Origin: an uncultured Candidatus Actinomarina sp. | Lineage (GTDB): Bacteria > Actinomycetota > Acidimicrobiia > Actinomarinales > Actinomarinaceae | Assembly: GCA_902610815.1 (NCBI GenBank) | Contig: CACLXG010000001.1 | Span: 264,775-328,774 of the forward strand | Direction of reading: 5' to 3' | Length of the DNA: 64,000 bases | Shown here: positions 13,019 to 22,395 of the stretch, piece by piece | How positions within the stretch are numbered: position 1 is the stretch's first letter | How the letters are laid out: each line of letters starts with the position of its first letter | Program-made: the position numbers and the translations under genes | The notes under the pieces: model-generated | Databases searched by the model: none | Told to the model about the DNA's origin: nothing | What the model saw: the letters and a program-made list of their open reading frames with translations, nothing else

Positions 13019-13968
13019 AGAATTCCTTTAACGTCATGAGTAGCTACAAAATGTTCATTTCCTATGTCAACCATACCAATATTTTTAGTGTCTGTGGAAA
13101 TTATGTTTTCAAGTTCTGTAAAGTCAATATCGTATACAACTCTTTCATATGTTGGATCAGGAACTGGTATTGAAGATATTAATCTTTTCGTATATGGATG
13201 AACTGGGTTTTTAAGAAGTTCCTCTGTTTCTGCTATCTCAACTATTTTTCCATTAAACATAACAGCAATCCTATTACACATGTACCTTGCAACTGCTAGA
13301 TCATGTGTAATGTATAAATAAGAGACTTCTAAATCTTTTGCAAGATTTAACATTAAATCCATTATTGAAATTCTTATTGAAACATCAAGCATTGAAGTTG
13401 GTTCATCGCAAACAACAAATTTTGGCTTCATGATAAGTGTTCTAGCTATAGAAACTCTCTGCCGTTGTCCACCTGATAATTCGTGGGGGTATCTTGGTAA
13501 ATAATTTTCAGGAGGTGTTAATCCAACGGTTTTTAAAATTTCAACTACTGCATCCTCCCTTTCATTCAAACTACCAATATTATGTATATTTAAAGGCTCA
13601 AGTATTATATCTTTTATATTCCACCTAGGGTTTAATGACTCATAAGGGTCTTGAAATATCATTTGTATATTTCTTCTAAATGATTTCAATTCTTCATCAT
13701 TGAGATTGTCAATACTCTCCATATTTTTAGTATCAGAATTATAAAAATTTATTTCTCCAGATGTTTTTTCATCTAAAAGGCAAAGGGCACGAGCTGTTGT
13801 TGTTTTTCCACAACCGCTTTGACCAACTAATCCTAAGCTTTCACCAAATGGTATCTCAAAAGATATTCCATCTACAGCTTTTATTGTTGATTTTTTACGA
13901 GAAAAAAGTCCAGCAGAGGTTTCAAAATATTTTTCTAAATTTTTTACTTCGATTAAATTTTTTTTCAT
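13015..13968 (-). CDS. Peptide/nickel-type ABC transporter ATP-binding protein (OppF-like)
   Basis: GQSGCGKTTTARAL Walker A, LSGGQRQRVSIARTL signature, VVCDEPTSMLD. Confidence 0.93.
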   Translation of the reverse strand: MKKNLIEVKNLEKYFETSAGLFSRKKSTIKAVDGISFEIPFGESLGLVGQSGCGKTTTARALCLLDEKTSGEINFYNSDTKNMESIDNLNDEELKSFRRNIQMIFQDPYESLNPRWNIKDIILEPLNIHNIGSLNEREDAVVEILKTVGLTPPENYLPRYPHELSGGQRQRVSIARTLIMKPKFVVCDEPTSMLDVSIRISIMDLMLNLAKDLEVSYLYITHDLAVARYMCNRIAVMFNGKIVEIAETEELLKNPVHPYTKRLISSIPVPDPTYERVVYDIDFTELENIISTDTKNIGMVDIGNEHFVATHDVKGIL

Positions 13969-14943
13969 TTATCCACACTCCACACAACATTTGTCAGCAA
14001 AATGATCTTCAGCGACTTCAATTAAACCCATTTCAGATTTTCCGCTTTTACAGTTTTCTGTGGGATTTGAACATCTTGGTGAAAATGAACATCCAAATTC
14101 TTCATCAATCAAACTAGGTGGTTCACCATCTAAAGAATTTAGTTTTACTTTATCACCAACAACAGAAGGTGTTGACTCAAGCAGTGCTCTAGTGTATGAA
14201 TGCCTAGGATTAGCAAATATATCTTTTGTAGGTCCACTCTCAACAATTCTACCAGCATACATAACTGCCATTCTTTCTGTCATTTCAGCAATAACTGCTA
14301 TATCATGAGATATATAAATTAAGCTCAAACCAAGTAGGTCTTGTACTTTTTTAATCTCATTTAAAATTTGATCTTGAATAACTACATCTAATGCAGTCGT
14401 AGGTTCATCAGCAATCACTAATTTTGGATTACACGATAAAGCTAAGGCAATTACAGCTCTTTGCTTCATTCCGCCAGATAATTCATGGGGAAATCTGTCT
14501 ATAATGGTTTCACTTAGTCCTACCATCTCAAATAATTCTTTTATTTTTTCAATATTTTGTAACTTAGTATTGTTGGGGTAATGTTCACGTATAGCTTCTC
14601 TAATTTGTTCGCCAATTTTAATTACAGGGTTCCAAGCATTCATTGCACCTTGAAAAACTATACTTATTCCATCCCACCTTACTGATCTAAGTTCGTTTTC
14701 AGACAAACCAATTAATTCTTGTCCATCAAGAGTAATACTTCCACTTGAGATTTTTGCATTATCTGCTTGAAGTTGCACTAAAGACATTGCAACAGAAGTC
14801 TTACCGCAACCTGACTCTCCTACTAACCCAAAAGATTCACCTTTTTTAACATGAAATGTAATATCTTTTACTGCAGCAACATCACCACTTATTGTTTCAT
14901 AATGCATATTAAGGTTTTTTACTTCTAGTATATTTTCATCCAT
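13969..14943 (-). CDS. Peptide/nickel-type ABC transporter ATP-binding protein (OppD-like)
   Basis: GESGCGKTSVAMSL, LSGGMKQRAVIALAL, VIADEPTTALD, C-terminal Cys-rich oligopeptide-ABC motif. Confidence 0.93.
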   Translation of the reverse strand: MDENILEVKNLNMHYETISGDVAAVKDITFHVKKGESFGLVGESGCGKTSVAMSLVQLQADNAKISSGSITLDGQELIGLSENELRSVRWDGISIVFQGAMNAWNPVIKIGEQIREAIREHYPNNTKLQNIEKIKELFEMVGLSETIIDRFPHELSGGMKQRAVIALALSCNPKLVIADEPTTALDVVIQDQILNEIKKVQDLLGLSLIYISHDIAVIAEMTERMAVMYAGRIVESGPTKDIFANPRHSYTRALLESTPSVVGDKVKLNSLDGEPPSLIDEEFGCSFSPRCSNPTENCKSGKSEMGLIEVAEDHFADKCCVECG

Positions 14944-14944
14944 T

Positions 14945-16012
14945 TTATCTATCCCTAAGTCTTGGATTAAATACTTCGTCTAATCCTCTACCAACTAGAT
15001 AAAAACCACCAGCTAGAAAAGTAACTGATAGTCCAGCTGGCAAAATTAACCACCAATATTTAAGACCTGAAAATATATATCCATCAGTTTGTGATAAATA
15101 TATCATTAGACCCCAACTCATATCAATATTTAATAAACCTAAGAATGATAATACGGATTCAGATGCAATTGCGCCTGTAACACTAAAGACCATAAAGAGT
15201 AAAGCAAGAGGTGCAACATTGGGTAATATGTGTGAAAATAAGATTCTCATTCTACTTCCACCAGTTATTCTTGCAGAATCAACAAAGGGTTTTACTTTAA
15301 CCTGCAATGCGGCTGATTTAATAGTTATTACTGATCCACCAAGTCCACCAAGTATTCCAAGAACTACAGCTAAATGCCATACTTTCAACTCTACAAAAGC
15401 TGAAATAATAAATAACAAAGGTAGAAAAGGTAGCATTAGGACAAGGTCAGATTGTCTCATTAAATATGCATCGACCCTACCACCAAAGAAAGCAGCAATA
15501 GAACCCAAAATTGTAGAGAGAGCAACACCAACAGTAGCACTAAGTAATCCTAGGAGAAAAGCTACTTGGGAGCCTTCCATCAATTGTGAAAATATATCTC
15601 GACCTAATGAATCTGTTCCTAGGATATGTTTACTTGATGGAGGTGCAGGTTGTAAACTTGTCTCATAATAATCTCCAACCGAAACTGAAGGATCAAATAC
15701 AAGAACCTTGTTTACTTCTCCCCTGGCTGGGCAATCATTTGGTTCTTGATACTTTTCAGTTGGATATTGTTGGGGACACTCTACAACTAATAACTCAAAT
15801 CTTTCAGGCTCATATCCGACTACTGGATCATAAACTCCTTCATTCCATACGCCAGTTAAAAATAGAATAGGTTGTAATACTGCTAAAAATGCAAAAAACA
15901 AAACTATACCAAGACCAACAATTCCTAATCTACTTTGTTTGAAAAGAGTCCAGTTTTTATTAATTGCTGCTCTACGTATTTTTTTTCTTGCTTCCTTTTC
16001 TATGTTTGACAT
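14945..16012 (-). CDS. ABC transporter permease (OppC-like)
   Basis: HILGTDSLGRDIFSQLMEGSQVAF, binding-protein-dependent transport inner-membrane fold. Confidence 0.92.
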   Translation of the reverse strand: MSNIEKEARKKIRRAAINKNWTLFKQSRLGIVGLGIVLFFAFLAVLQPILFLTGVWNEGVYDPVVGYEPERFELLVVECPQQYPTEKYQEPNDCPARGEVNKVLVFDPSVSVGDYYETSLQPAPPSSKHILGTDSLGRDIFSQLMEGSQVAFLLGLLSATVGVALSTILGSIAAFFGGRVDAYLMRQSDLVLMLPFLPLLFIISAFVELKVWHLAVVLGILGGLGGSVITIKSAALQVKVKPFVDSARITGGSRMRILFSHILPNVAPLALLFMVFSVTGAIASESVLSFLGLLNIDMSWGLMIYLSQTDGYIFSGLKYWWLILPAGLSVTFLAGGFYLVGRGLDEVFNPRLRDR

Positions 16013-16015
16013 AAT

Positions 16016-17188
16016 TTATCCTTGTGATTTTATCCTTATTCGTGGATCTAGATAAGCATATGAAATATCTGCTAAAAAGTGTGCAACTAACGCAAAAATT
16101 CCTAGGAAAGAAAATGTAGCCATCGCAACAGGAATATCTTCTCTCAATACAGCTTGGAGTATTAATTGACCCATTCCAGGCCAGGAAAATATCTGTTCAG
16201 TAAGAACTGAACCATCAATAATTGTAACTATTGTAAATATAAATGAAGTAACAACGGGTAATAATGCTGTTCTTGCTGCGTGTCTATCCCTAATTCTTTT
16301 TTGACTCAGTCCTTTAGCTCTAGCAGTTAAAATATAATCTTCTTTTAAAACTTCCATCATTGTTGTTCTTGTTAATAACGCAGTTCCAGCAAAAGCTAAC
16401 AATGTCACTGTAAAGACAGGAAGAATCATGTGATAAGCAATATCTGCAGCATAAGGTCTTCTTACTAGGGCCTCGCCTGTGCCCCAATAAAAATAACTAC
16501 CTATCAGAATTAAAACAAATGAAGTAAATCTAAGATTCCTCCTAATAGAAATTGACTCTATATTTCTTGTTAAAACATAGGCTATAAATTGAACAAGTGT
16601 AATGATTACAGTAAACCATATCATGTTTACAAATATTACATCAGAGTCAAATGGAGCATCGTACCATTTTTCAGGATATAAAAATTTTCCAATGGGCAAC
16701 CATCCAAGCTTTAATCCGAAAAAATATAGCATCAACAATGCAAACCAAGGATAGAAAACTGTATATGAAAAAACAGAAGTTATAGTAATCCAAGTTTCAG
16801 ATTTCGAACCTCTTCTCCAAGCAAGAATCTTACCAACTAAAAATCCTGTATAAAAAGCAAAAATATTAACTATAGAAAACAGCATCAAAGTTCTAGGTAA
16901 TCTTTCAGCAATTAATTCAACAGGTGATTTTGGGAAATAAATATAGGAATATCCAAAATCGCCTTTAAAAAAATTAATAATATAAAGTTGTAAACGTTCA
17001 AACAACGGTTTATCTAAACCATATAGTGCGAGAGTTTTTTCATAAGCATCAGGGGGAAGATTGGGATTCAATAGAAGACTTTGAAATGCATTACCTGGCA
17101 TTGCATTAAATAATAAATATGATGAGGTGAGAAAAATAAAAAATACCAAAAACATTTGAAGAGCTCTATTGATAAGATATTTTGCCAT
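16016..17188 (-). CDS. ABC transporter permease (OppB-like)
   Basis: FFKGDFGYSY, TRTTMMEVLKEDYILTARAKGLSQKRIRDRHAARTALLPVVT. Confidence 0.92.
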   Translation of the reverse strand: MAKYLINRALQMFLVFFIFLTSSYLLFNAMPGNAFQSLLLNPNLPPDAYEKTLALYGLDKPLFERLQLYIINFFKGDFGYSYIYFPKSPVELIAERLPRTLMLFSIVNIFAFYTGFLVGKILAWRRGSKSETWITITSVFSYTVFYPWFALLMLYFFGLKLGWLPIGKFLYPEKWYDAPFDSDVIFVNMIWFTVIITLVQFIAYVLTRNIESISIRRNLRFTSFVLILIGSYFYWGTGEALVRRPYAADIAYHMILPVFTVTLLAFAGTALLTRTTMMEVLKEDYILTARAKGLSQKRIRDRHAARTALLPVVTSFIFTIVTIIDGSVLTEQIFSWPGMGQLILQAVLREDIPVAMATFSFLGIFALVAHFLADISYAYLDPRIRIKSQG

Positions 17189-17219
17189 TTTTTTAAATTA
17201 TAATCCTCTAAAACTAAAT

Positions 17220-17252
17220 ATCAAAGGTGGGTGACCAGCACCCACCTTTGAT
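17220..17252 (-). other. Strong intergenic hairpin between SBP and permease genes
   Basis: 14-bp perfect stem atcaaaggtgggtg / cacccacctttgat, 5-nt loop; no U-tract on the minus-strand transcript. Confidence 0.8.
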
Positions 17253-17265
17253 TAATTTTTTTTAC

Positions 17266-19242
17266 TTACTTGTTAACTTTTACGTTAGAAGGATAACCAG
17301 AACCAGTCTGAGTTAATCCATCAAGTACAGTTGTAAATGGATATTCTACATCTGTTCCTCTATATACCTCAAGAATTGGTGTTGTAACCAATACTATATA
17401 TGGCATATCTTCAAACAACATAGCTTCCATTTCTTTCGATATTGCTTGTGCTTCAGCAACTGTTTTTGCAGCTGCAAACTCATCAGCTTTAGCATCGAAA
17501 GCTGGATTGTTATATCCAGGTGTATTGAATCCACCTTCACATACATCATTTTTAGATGCGAAGAATGCTTCTGGGTGATCTGGGAATGAACCTAGACCCC
17601 AACCTAACATATAAAAATACCAATCTTTACAATTTTCTGGTGTAAAGACTTTATCAACAATTACGCTGAAGCCTGTTGGTCTAGCAACTACATCGAATCC
17701 GAGTTGTTGCATCCAGTCAGCTATAAATAGCGAGAATGTTGATCTAATTGGATCATATCCAGGACCTGGTGCATAAAGCAACATAGTCTCTGATGGAAGA
17801 GCTGTTCCACCAGGACCTTTTAATCCTGTAGGAGCGATAGCTCTATCAGCACCACCTGGGTGACTTCCCCAGTCAGATGCAGTCCAACCACCAGCTTGTA
17901 AAATTTCAACTGATTTATTGAATCTTTCTTCAGCGGATAAACCATCACAATCTGCGAGAACACCGGTAACAGGTGCTACCCATGCAGATAATGCTTCTGG
18001 CATTTGTCCATCCATATTGATTGCAATACCTTGAAGAACATTATTAATAATGAACTCTTTATCAACAATACAACCAACTGCTTGTCTAAATGCTTTATCG
18101 CTACCTGGGAATATTCTCAAGTTGAATGCCATATAACGCATACCATTTGAGAAGTTAGATACTTGTGTAACTCCAGGTTCTCTTGATAATTGTTCCCACT
18201 GATTTCTCTTAACACCTAATGGGTTAAGTACAAAATCTACTTCACCATTTTGGAAAGCAAGATAAGCCGCATCCTGGTCTCCATAAAGTGTAAATTCTAC
18301 TGTTCCTACAAACGGTCCGCTTGTATATGTAAATGAATCACCGGAAGTGTCTCCAAATGATGCATTTACTGCAGGTGCAACTCCATTATCCCAAGCGATT
18401 GATGTACCGCCGTTATAAATTGTTGTTTCACCACCGAACCACATTGTGTTTGGATCATAAGACCATGTGTAGAAAGCTCCTTGTTCAAGTTTCTCATAAA
18501 CAAATGCACTTGCTACTGGTGCTTCTTCAGCTGGAGCTGCTAATAGAGTTTCTCTATCAGTTGCATATTGTCCCCAATAACTTTCTGGTAGTACAGGTGC
18601 TTGAGCAACAGAATATTGCCAACCTGATAAACCAGCATCATAGTTTTGAGTTATAGCTACTGTATAGTCATCTACAGCAACAACACTTGTAACACCTTGT
18701 TGTTCATCGTTACCTAATTTCCATAGGGAAAGAAAGTTTCCGCCTAAACCAAGATCTTTAACAGTATTGTATGTCCATACCCAGTCATTAGCTGTGATTG
18801 GAGTACCATCACTCCATTCATAACCTTCCGCAACTGGAACAGTCCATGTCCATGTACCATCACCATTATCTACGGATGTTTCTACTAACTCAGCTGCCAT
18901 GTTTGCTATAAGTACATAGTTAGGCATTGAGACAGTAAACAAGCTAGTTGCCTGACCGGACATTACATAACCAGTCCAAACATCGTTGTTTGTGTCAAGG
19001 AAATTCCAGTAATTTTGTGTTTGTGGATCTGAGTAGATTGCCATCTTATAAACACCATCAGGTCCTGATGGAGCTGCTTCCTCAGCTGCTGCTGCAGTTG
19101 TAGCTGGTGCAGCTGTAGTTTCAGGTGCTTCTTCAGCAACTTCTTCTTCAGCCGTATCGCCGCCACAGGCGACAACTACAAGTGCAAAAACTGAGAATAG
19201 TAATATAAGGCGCCAACTCTTGGATCCTTTAAATTTACTCAA
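17266..19242 (-). CDS. ABC transporter substrate-binding lipoprotein, family 5 (OppA-like); TTG start proposed
   Basis: Lipobox VVVACGG after hydrophobic segment, Ala/Glu/Thr-rich linker, SBP_bac_5-type sequence; AAGGAG 5 nt before TTG(19242). Track start at 19275 lies in palindromic leader. Confidence 0.9.
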   Translation of the reverse strand: MSKFKGSKSWRLILLFSVFALVVVACGGDTAEEEVAEEAPETTAAPATTAAAAEEAAPSGPDGVYKMAIYSDPQTQNYWNFLDTNNDVWTGYVMSGQATSLFTVSMPNYVLIANMAAELVETSVDNGDGTWTWTVPVAEGYEWSDGTPITANDWVWTYNTVKDLGLGGNFLSLWKLGNDEQQGVTSVVAVDDYTVAITQNYDAGLSGWQYSVAQAPVLPESYWGQYATDRETLLAAPAEEAPVASAFVYEKLEQGAFYTWSYDPNTMWFGGETTIYNGGTSIAWDNGVAPAVNASFGDTSGDSFTYTSGPFVGTVEFTLYGDQDAAYLAFQNGEVDFVLNPLGVKRNQWEQLSREPGVTQVSNFSNGMRYMAFNLRIFPGSDKAFRQAVGCIVDKEFIINNVLQGIAINMDGQMPEALSAWVAPVTGVLADCDGLSAEERFNKSVEILQAGGWTASDWGSHPGGADRAIAPTGLKGPGGTALPSETMLLYAPGPGYDPIRSTFSLFIADWMQQLGFDVVARPTGFSVIVDKVFTPENCKDWYFYMLGWGLGSFPDHPEAFFASKNDVCEGGFNTPGYNNPAFDAKADEFAAAKTVAEAQAISKEMEAMLFEDMPYIVLVTTPILEVYRGTDVEYPFTTVLDGLTQTGSGYPSNVKVNK

Positions 19243-19251
19243 TTTATCTCC

Positions 19252-19267
19252 TTTTTGTATACAAAAA
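19252..19267. promoter_or_regulatory. 16-bp perfect palindrome tttttgtatacaaaaa in the SBP leader
   Basis: Perfect dyad symmetry adjacent to the SBP Shine-Dalgarno. Confidence 0.5.
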
Positions 19268-19285
19268 ATCCACATAAATGTGGAT
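19268..19285. promoter_or_regulatory. Inverted repeat atccacat-aa-atgtggat in the SBP leader
   Basis: 8-bp perfect arms immediately next to the 16-bp palindrome. Confidence 0.5.
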
Positions 19286-19291
19286 GTATTA

Positions 19292-19319
19292 ATAATAGAT
19301 TAAAGTCAACCTAATTCAA
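19292..19319 (-). promoter_or_regulatory. Candidate sigma70-type promoter for the SBP/opp operon
   Basis: Minus strand TTGAAT - 16 bp - TATTAT. Confidence 0.4.
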
Positions 19320-19446
19320 TAAAATATTAAATTTATTTATATATTATTTGTATATTTTCATTCAATTTATTAAATAAAAAAATATTTGAAATATTCTAAT
19401 AATCACGTAAAAACCAGCAGCAAAAACAACTAATTTAAACCCAAAA

Positions 19447-20748
19447 CTATGCATTTATTTTTACTTTAAAGCAAATATTTTTCATATTGTAATTTTGCCT
19501 AATATTGTTTTCTATAAACATCTGATAGTTTTTTGGAATTCTTGAGCTTAGATTAAAGGAAAATTCTGGTGGATAAGATGAATATTGCGTCACATATTTA
19601 AGTTTTGCTCGTTTACCCCTAAAAGGATGTGGCGGATTTTTCATCCACAATTCTCTAAATTTAATGTTTAACTCTGAAGTTCCAATTCTTGTGTGTAGTT
19701 GATCTTCTACATCTTTAATGGTCTTACTAATTAAATTAATATTTTTTTTGCTTAAAGCAGAAATACGTAATACATTTACCCACTGATATTGTTTTAACTC
19801 GTTTTTAATATTGTTATTTATTTCGTCTTTTTCATAAGTGTCTAATTTATCCCATTTATTGAAAACAACTATAGGTGTTACATTTTGCTCTATTGCTTCT
19901 TTTAGAATTCTTTTATCTTCAAAAGATAGCCCAACTTCGCTATCCACAACAATTAATGTTAAAGATGCATTTTCAAGAGATCTTATAGCCAAAGTTGATG
20001 AGTACTTATCAATTTGATTCTTTTGCCTTTTTCTTGGAATTCCAGCTGTGTCAGTAATTTGATACGAAACAGTATTTAAATTAATTTCTTCATTTATTTT
20101 ATCCCTTGTAGTTCCTGGTATATTTGAAACAGTCGATCTATTATTGTTTAATAATGAATTAAACAATGTTGATTTTCCAGCATTAGGTCGACCAACAATA
20201 ACTATGGAAGATTTTTTGTCATTATCCTTAGTACTTTTCTTTGAAAGTTTTTTAAGTATGTTTTCTAAAAGGTCTAAGCCTTTTTTGTGATATGCAGAGA
20301 TAAATAATTCTGAATTGAATATATATTTATACATTCTCTTGTCTAAATTTTCAATTTGGAAATTTTCTGCCTTGTTAAATACTGTTGTAGTTTTGTTTTG
20401 TAGATTGTTATTATTTATTAATTTAAAAATAGAATCCAAACCAGAATAATTTTTTGATTGTACGTCTATTAAGAAAAGTATATGTTCTGCTTTATTTATA
20501 TATCTTAAAATATTGTCTTGATATTTAAAATTAATATCATCTGTATCTTCTAAAAAACCTGGCATGTCTGAAATTAATAGCTTTTTTTTATTATCAAACT
20601 CTAAAGTTGTAGTTACTTTATCTCTTGTTGTGTTGGGCGTAGAACCAATAATAGAAGTTTTTCTTTTCGATAAAGCATTTATTAATGTTGATTTACCAGC
20701 ATTGGGTAATCCAAGTATTAAAACCTCTGGGATTTTATTTTTAGTCAT
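19447..20748 (-). CDS. der: Ribosome biogenesis GTPase Der (EngA)
   Basis: Tandem GTPase domains: GLPNAGKSTLINAL and GRPNAGKSTLFNSLL, KH-like C-terminus. Confidence 0.95.
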   Translation of the reverse strand: MTKNKIPEVLILGLPNAGKSTLINALSKRKTSIIGSTPNTTRDKVTTTLEFDNKKKLLISDMPGFLEDTDDINFKYQDNILRYINKAEHILFLIDVQSKNYSGLDSIFKLINNNNLQNKTTTVFNKAENFQIENLDKRMYKYIFNSELFISAYHKKGLDLLENILKKLSKKSTKDNDKKSSIVIVGRPNAGKSTLFNSLLNNNRSTVSNIPGTTRDKINEEINLNTVSYQITDTAGIPRKRQKNQIDKYSSTLAIRSLENASLTLIVVDSEVGLSFEDKRILKEAIEQNVTPIVVFNKWDKLDTYEKDEINNNIKNELKQYQWVNVLRISALSKKNINLISKTIKDVEDQLHTRIGTSELNIKFRELWMKNPPHPFRGKRAKLKYVTQYSSYPPEFSFNLSSRIPKNYQMFIENNIRQNYNMKNICFKVKINA

Positions 20749-20774
20749 ATTATAAATATAGCTATTCTATTTAT

Positions 20775-21803
20775 ATGGTAAACAAACTATATTTAGTTAC
20801 TCCTAGAGGTTTCTGTGCTGGTGTTGAAATGGCTATAAAGGCTTTACACTGGTTATTAAAAATCTATGATGAAACAATCTATTGTTATCACGAAATAGTG
20901 CACAATAAATGGATTGTAAAAGAATTTGAAAAAAATAATGTTGTTTTTGTAGAAGACACTAAGGAAATCCCGGAAGGTGCAATTGTTATGTTATCTGCAC
21001 ATGGAACTGCACCTGAAATTGAACTTCAATTTAATAATATATCTTCACTAACTATTAATTCTGTATGTCCATTAGTTACAAAAGTTCATCATGAAGCTAA
21101 AAAATTTAGTAAAGAAAACACCCAAATTATTTATGTGGGCCATAAAAATCATGATGAAGCAAAAGGTGCAATTGGTGTTTCACCTGACAACATGCATTTA
21201 GTTGAGAGTATTGAAGATGTTAAATCATTAGAAATTGGGAATGATGTTGCTTTACTCGCACAAACTACTTTAGCTTTATCAGAGTGGGAACCAATTATGA
21301 AATATTCTCAAGATAGATTTAATAGCTTAAAAATGCCTAGAAAAAGCGACTTATGTTATGCGACAACCAATAGACAGGAAGCTATATTAAATATTCTTCC
21401 AGAAGTAAATACAGTTCTTGTTGTAGGTTCTGAAAATTCAAGTAACACAAAAGCTCTAGTTAGTATGGTGAACAATCAGGGTGTTGAAGCCTATCGTGTA
21501 GACAACGTTGATGACATAGAAACTTTAAATTTGAATGGAAATATTGCAATTACAGCGGGTGCGTCTGCACCAGATCATCTTGTTTATGAGATTATAGATA
21601 AAATAAATCCTGATAATCTAGAGAAATTTAGATTAAAAGAAGAAGACGAATATTTTCCACTACCTCAGCAACTTAGATCCAATATTAAAAATATTTCAGA
21701 TTTTTTGAGTATTTTGAATATTTCAGAAACTAATCCTAAGTCAGAATATGGAATTAATAATGATAAGAAATGGACTGCTACTGAAGCTTTAAATTCTCTT
21801 TAA
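20775..21803 (+). CDS. ispH: 4-hydroxy-3-methylbut-2-enyl diphosphate reductase
   Basis: PRGFCAGVEMAI, HEIVHNKWIVKEF, SAHGTAPE, ATTNRQ, TAGASAPDHLV. Confidence 0.96.
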   Translation: MVNKLYLVTPRGFCAGVEMAIKALHWLLKIYDETIYCYHEIVHNKWIVKEFEKNNVVFVEDTKEIPEGAIVMLSAHGTAPEIELQFNNISSLTINSVCPLVTKVHHEAKKFSKENTQIIYVGHKNHDEAKGAIGVSPDNMHLVESIEDVKSLEIGNDVALLAQTTLALSEWEPIMKYSQDRFNSLKMPRKSDLCYATTNRQEAILNILPEVNTVLVVGSENSSNTKALVSMVNNQGVEAYRVDNVDDIETLNLNGNIAITAGASAPDHLVYEIIDKINPDNLEKFRLKEEDEYFPLPQQLRSNIKNISDFLSILNISETNPKSEYGINNDKKWTATEALNSL

Positions 21804-22395
21804 TAATTTCAATTACCTCTTCAATACTTTTATTTTCATTGTTTATAACTATTGCATCATCAGGAATAATAAGTGGAGAAATTTTTCTATTTATATCTCT
21901 TGAATCCCTAGCTCTTATATCTTCAACTGATTCTTTGTTGTCAGATTGAGCTATTCTTCTCTCGCTTCTTGTTGTTTCACTTGCATCTAAATATATTTTT
22001 AAATTAGCATTCTTAAAAACTACACTTCCCATATCTCTTCCTTCAACAACTAACCCAGTATTTGAATTATCAAATAAAAATTTGAGTACATTTGACACAA
22101 CCATTCTAATTTCACTCAACTGAGCTATTTCAGAACTTTTTCTATTAATTTGTGGGGTATATAGGTTTTCTTCTTCGTATACATTTCCGTCAACTTTACA
22201 AACTACTGGATCATTAGATACTATTTCAAATTCATTGAGATTAAAAGAATTGGTTTTTTCATTATGTAATGCAATAACTCTGTAAAGAAGGCCTGATGAA
22301 AAAAATTCAAAGTTTAATTCTAAAGCTAAACGTTTACCTATTGTAGTTTTACCTACACCAGATGGGCCATCTAAGGTTATTAATGTTTTACTCAT
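21778..22395 (-). CDS. cmk: (d)CMP kinase
   Basis: LDGPSGVGKTTIGKRLA, VVEGRDMGSVVF, ARDSRDINR. Confidence 0.94.
   Translation of the reverse strand: MSKTLITLDGPSGVGKTTIGKRLALELNFEFFSSGLLYRVIALHNEKTNSFNLNEFEIVSNDPVVCKVDGNVYEEENLYTPQINRKSSEIAQLSEIRMVVSNVLKFLFDNSNTGLVVEGRDMGSVVFKNANLKIYLDASETTRSERRIAQSDNKESVEDIRARDSRDINRKISPLIIPDDAIVINNENKSIEEVIEIIKENLKLQ

Noticed and set aside
17220-17260. Hairpin plus T-tract as a plus-strand terminator
   Set aside because: No plus-strand gene ends here; the T-tract is on the antisense side, so a sense-strand mRNA-stability hairpin is preferred, although an antisense terminator cannot be excluded.
13761-19175. Shadow ORFs over the opp operon (13761..14117, 14060..14308, 15219..15668, 15586..15870, 18333..18656, 18963..19175)
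   Set aside because: They overlap clear ABC transporter genes on the other strand or frame, with low-complexity translations.
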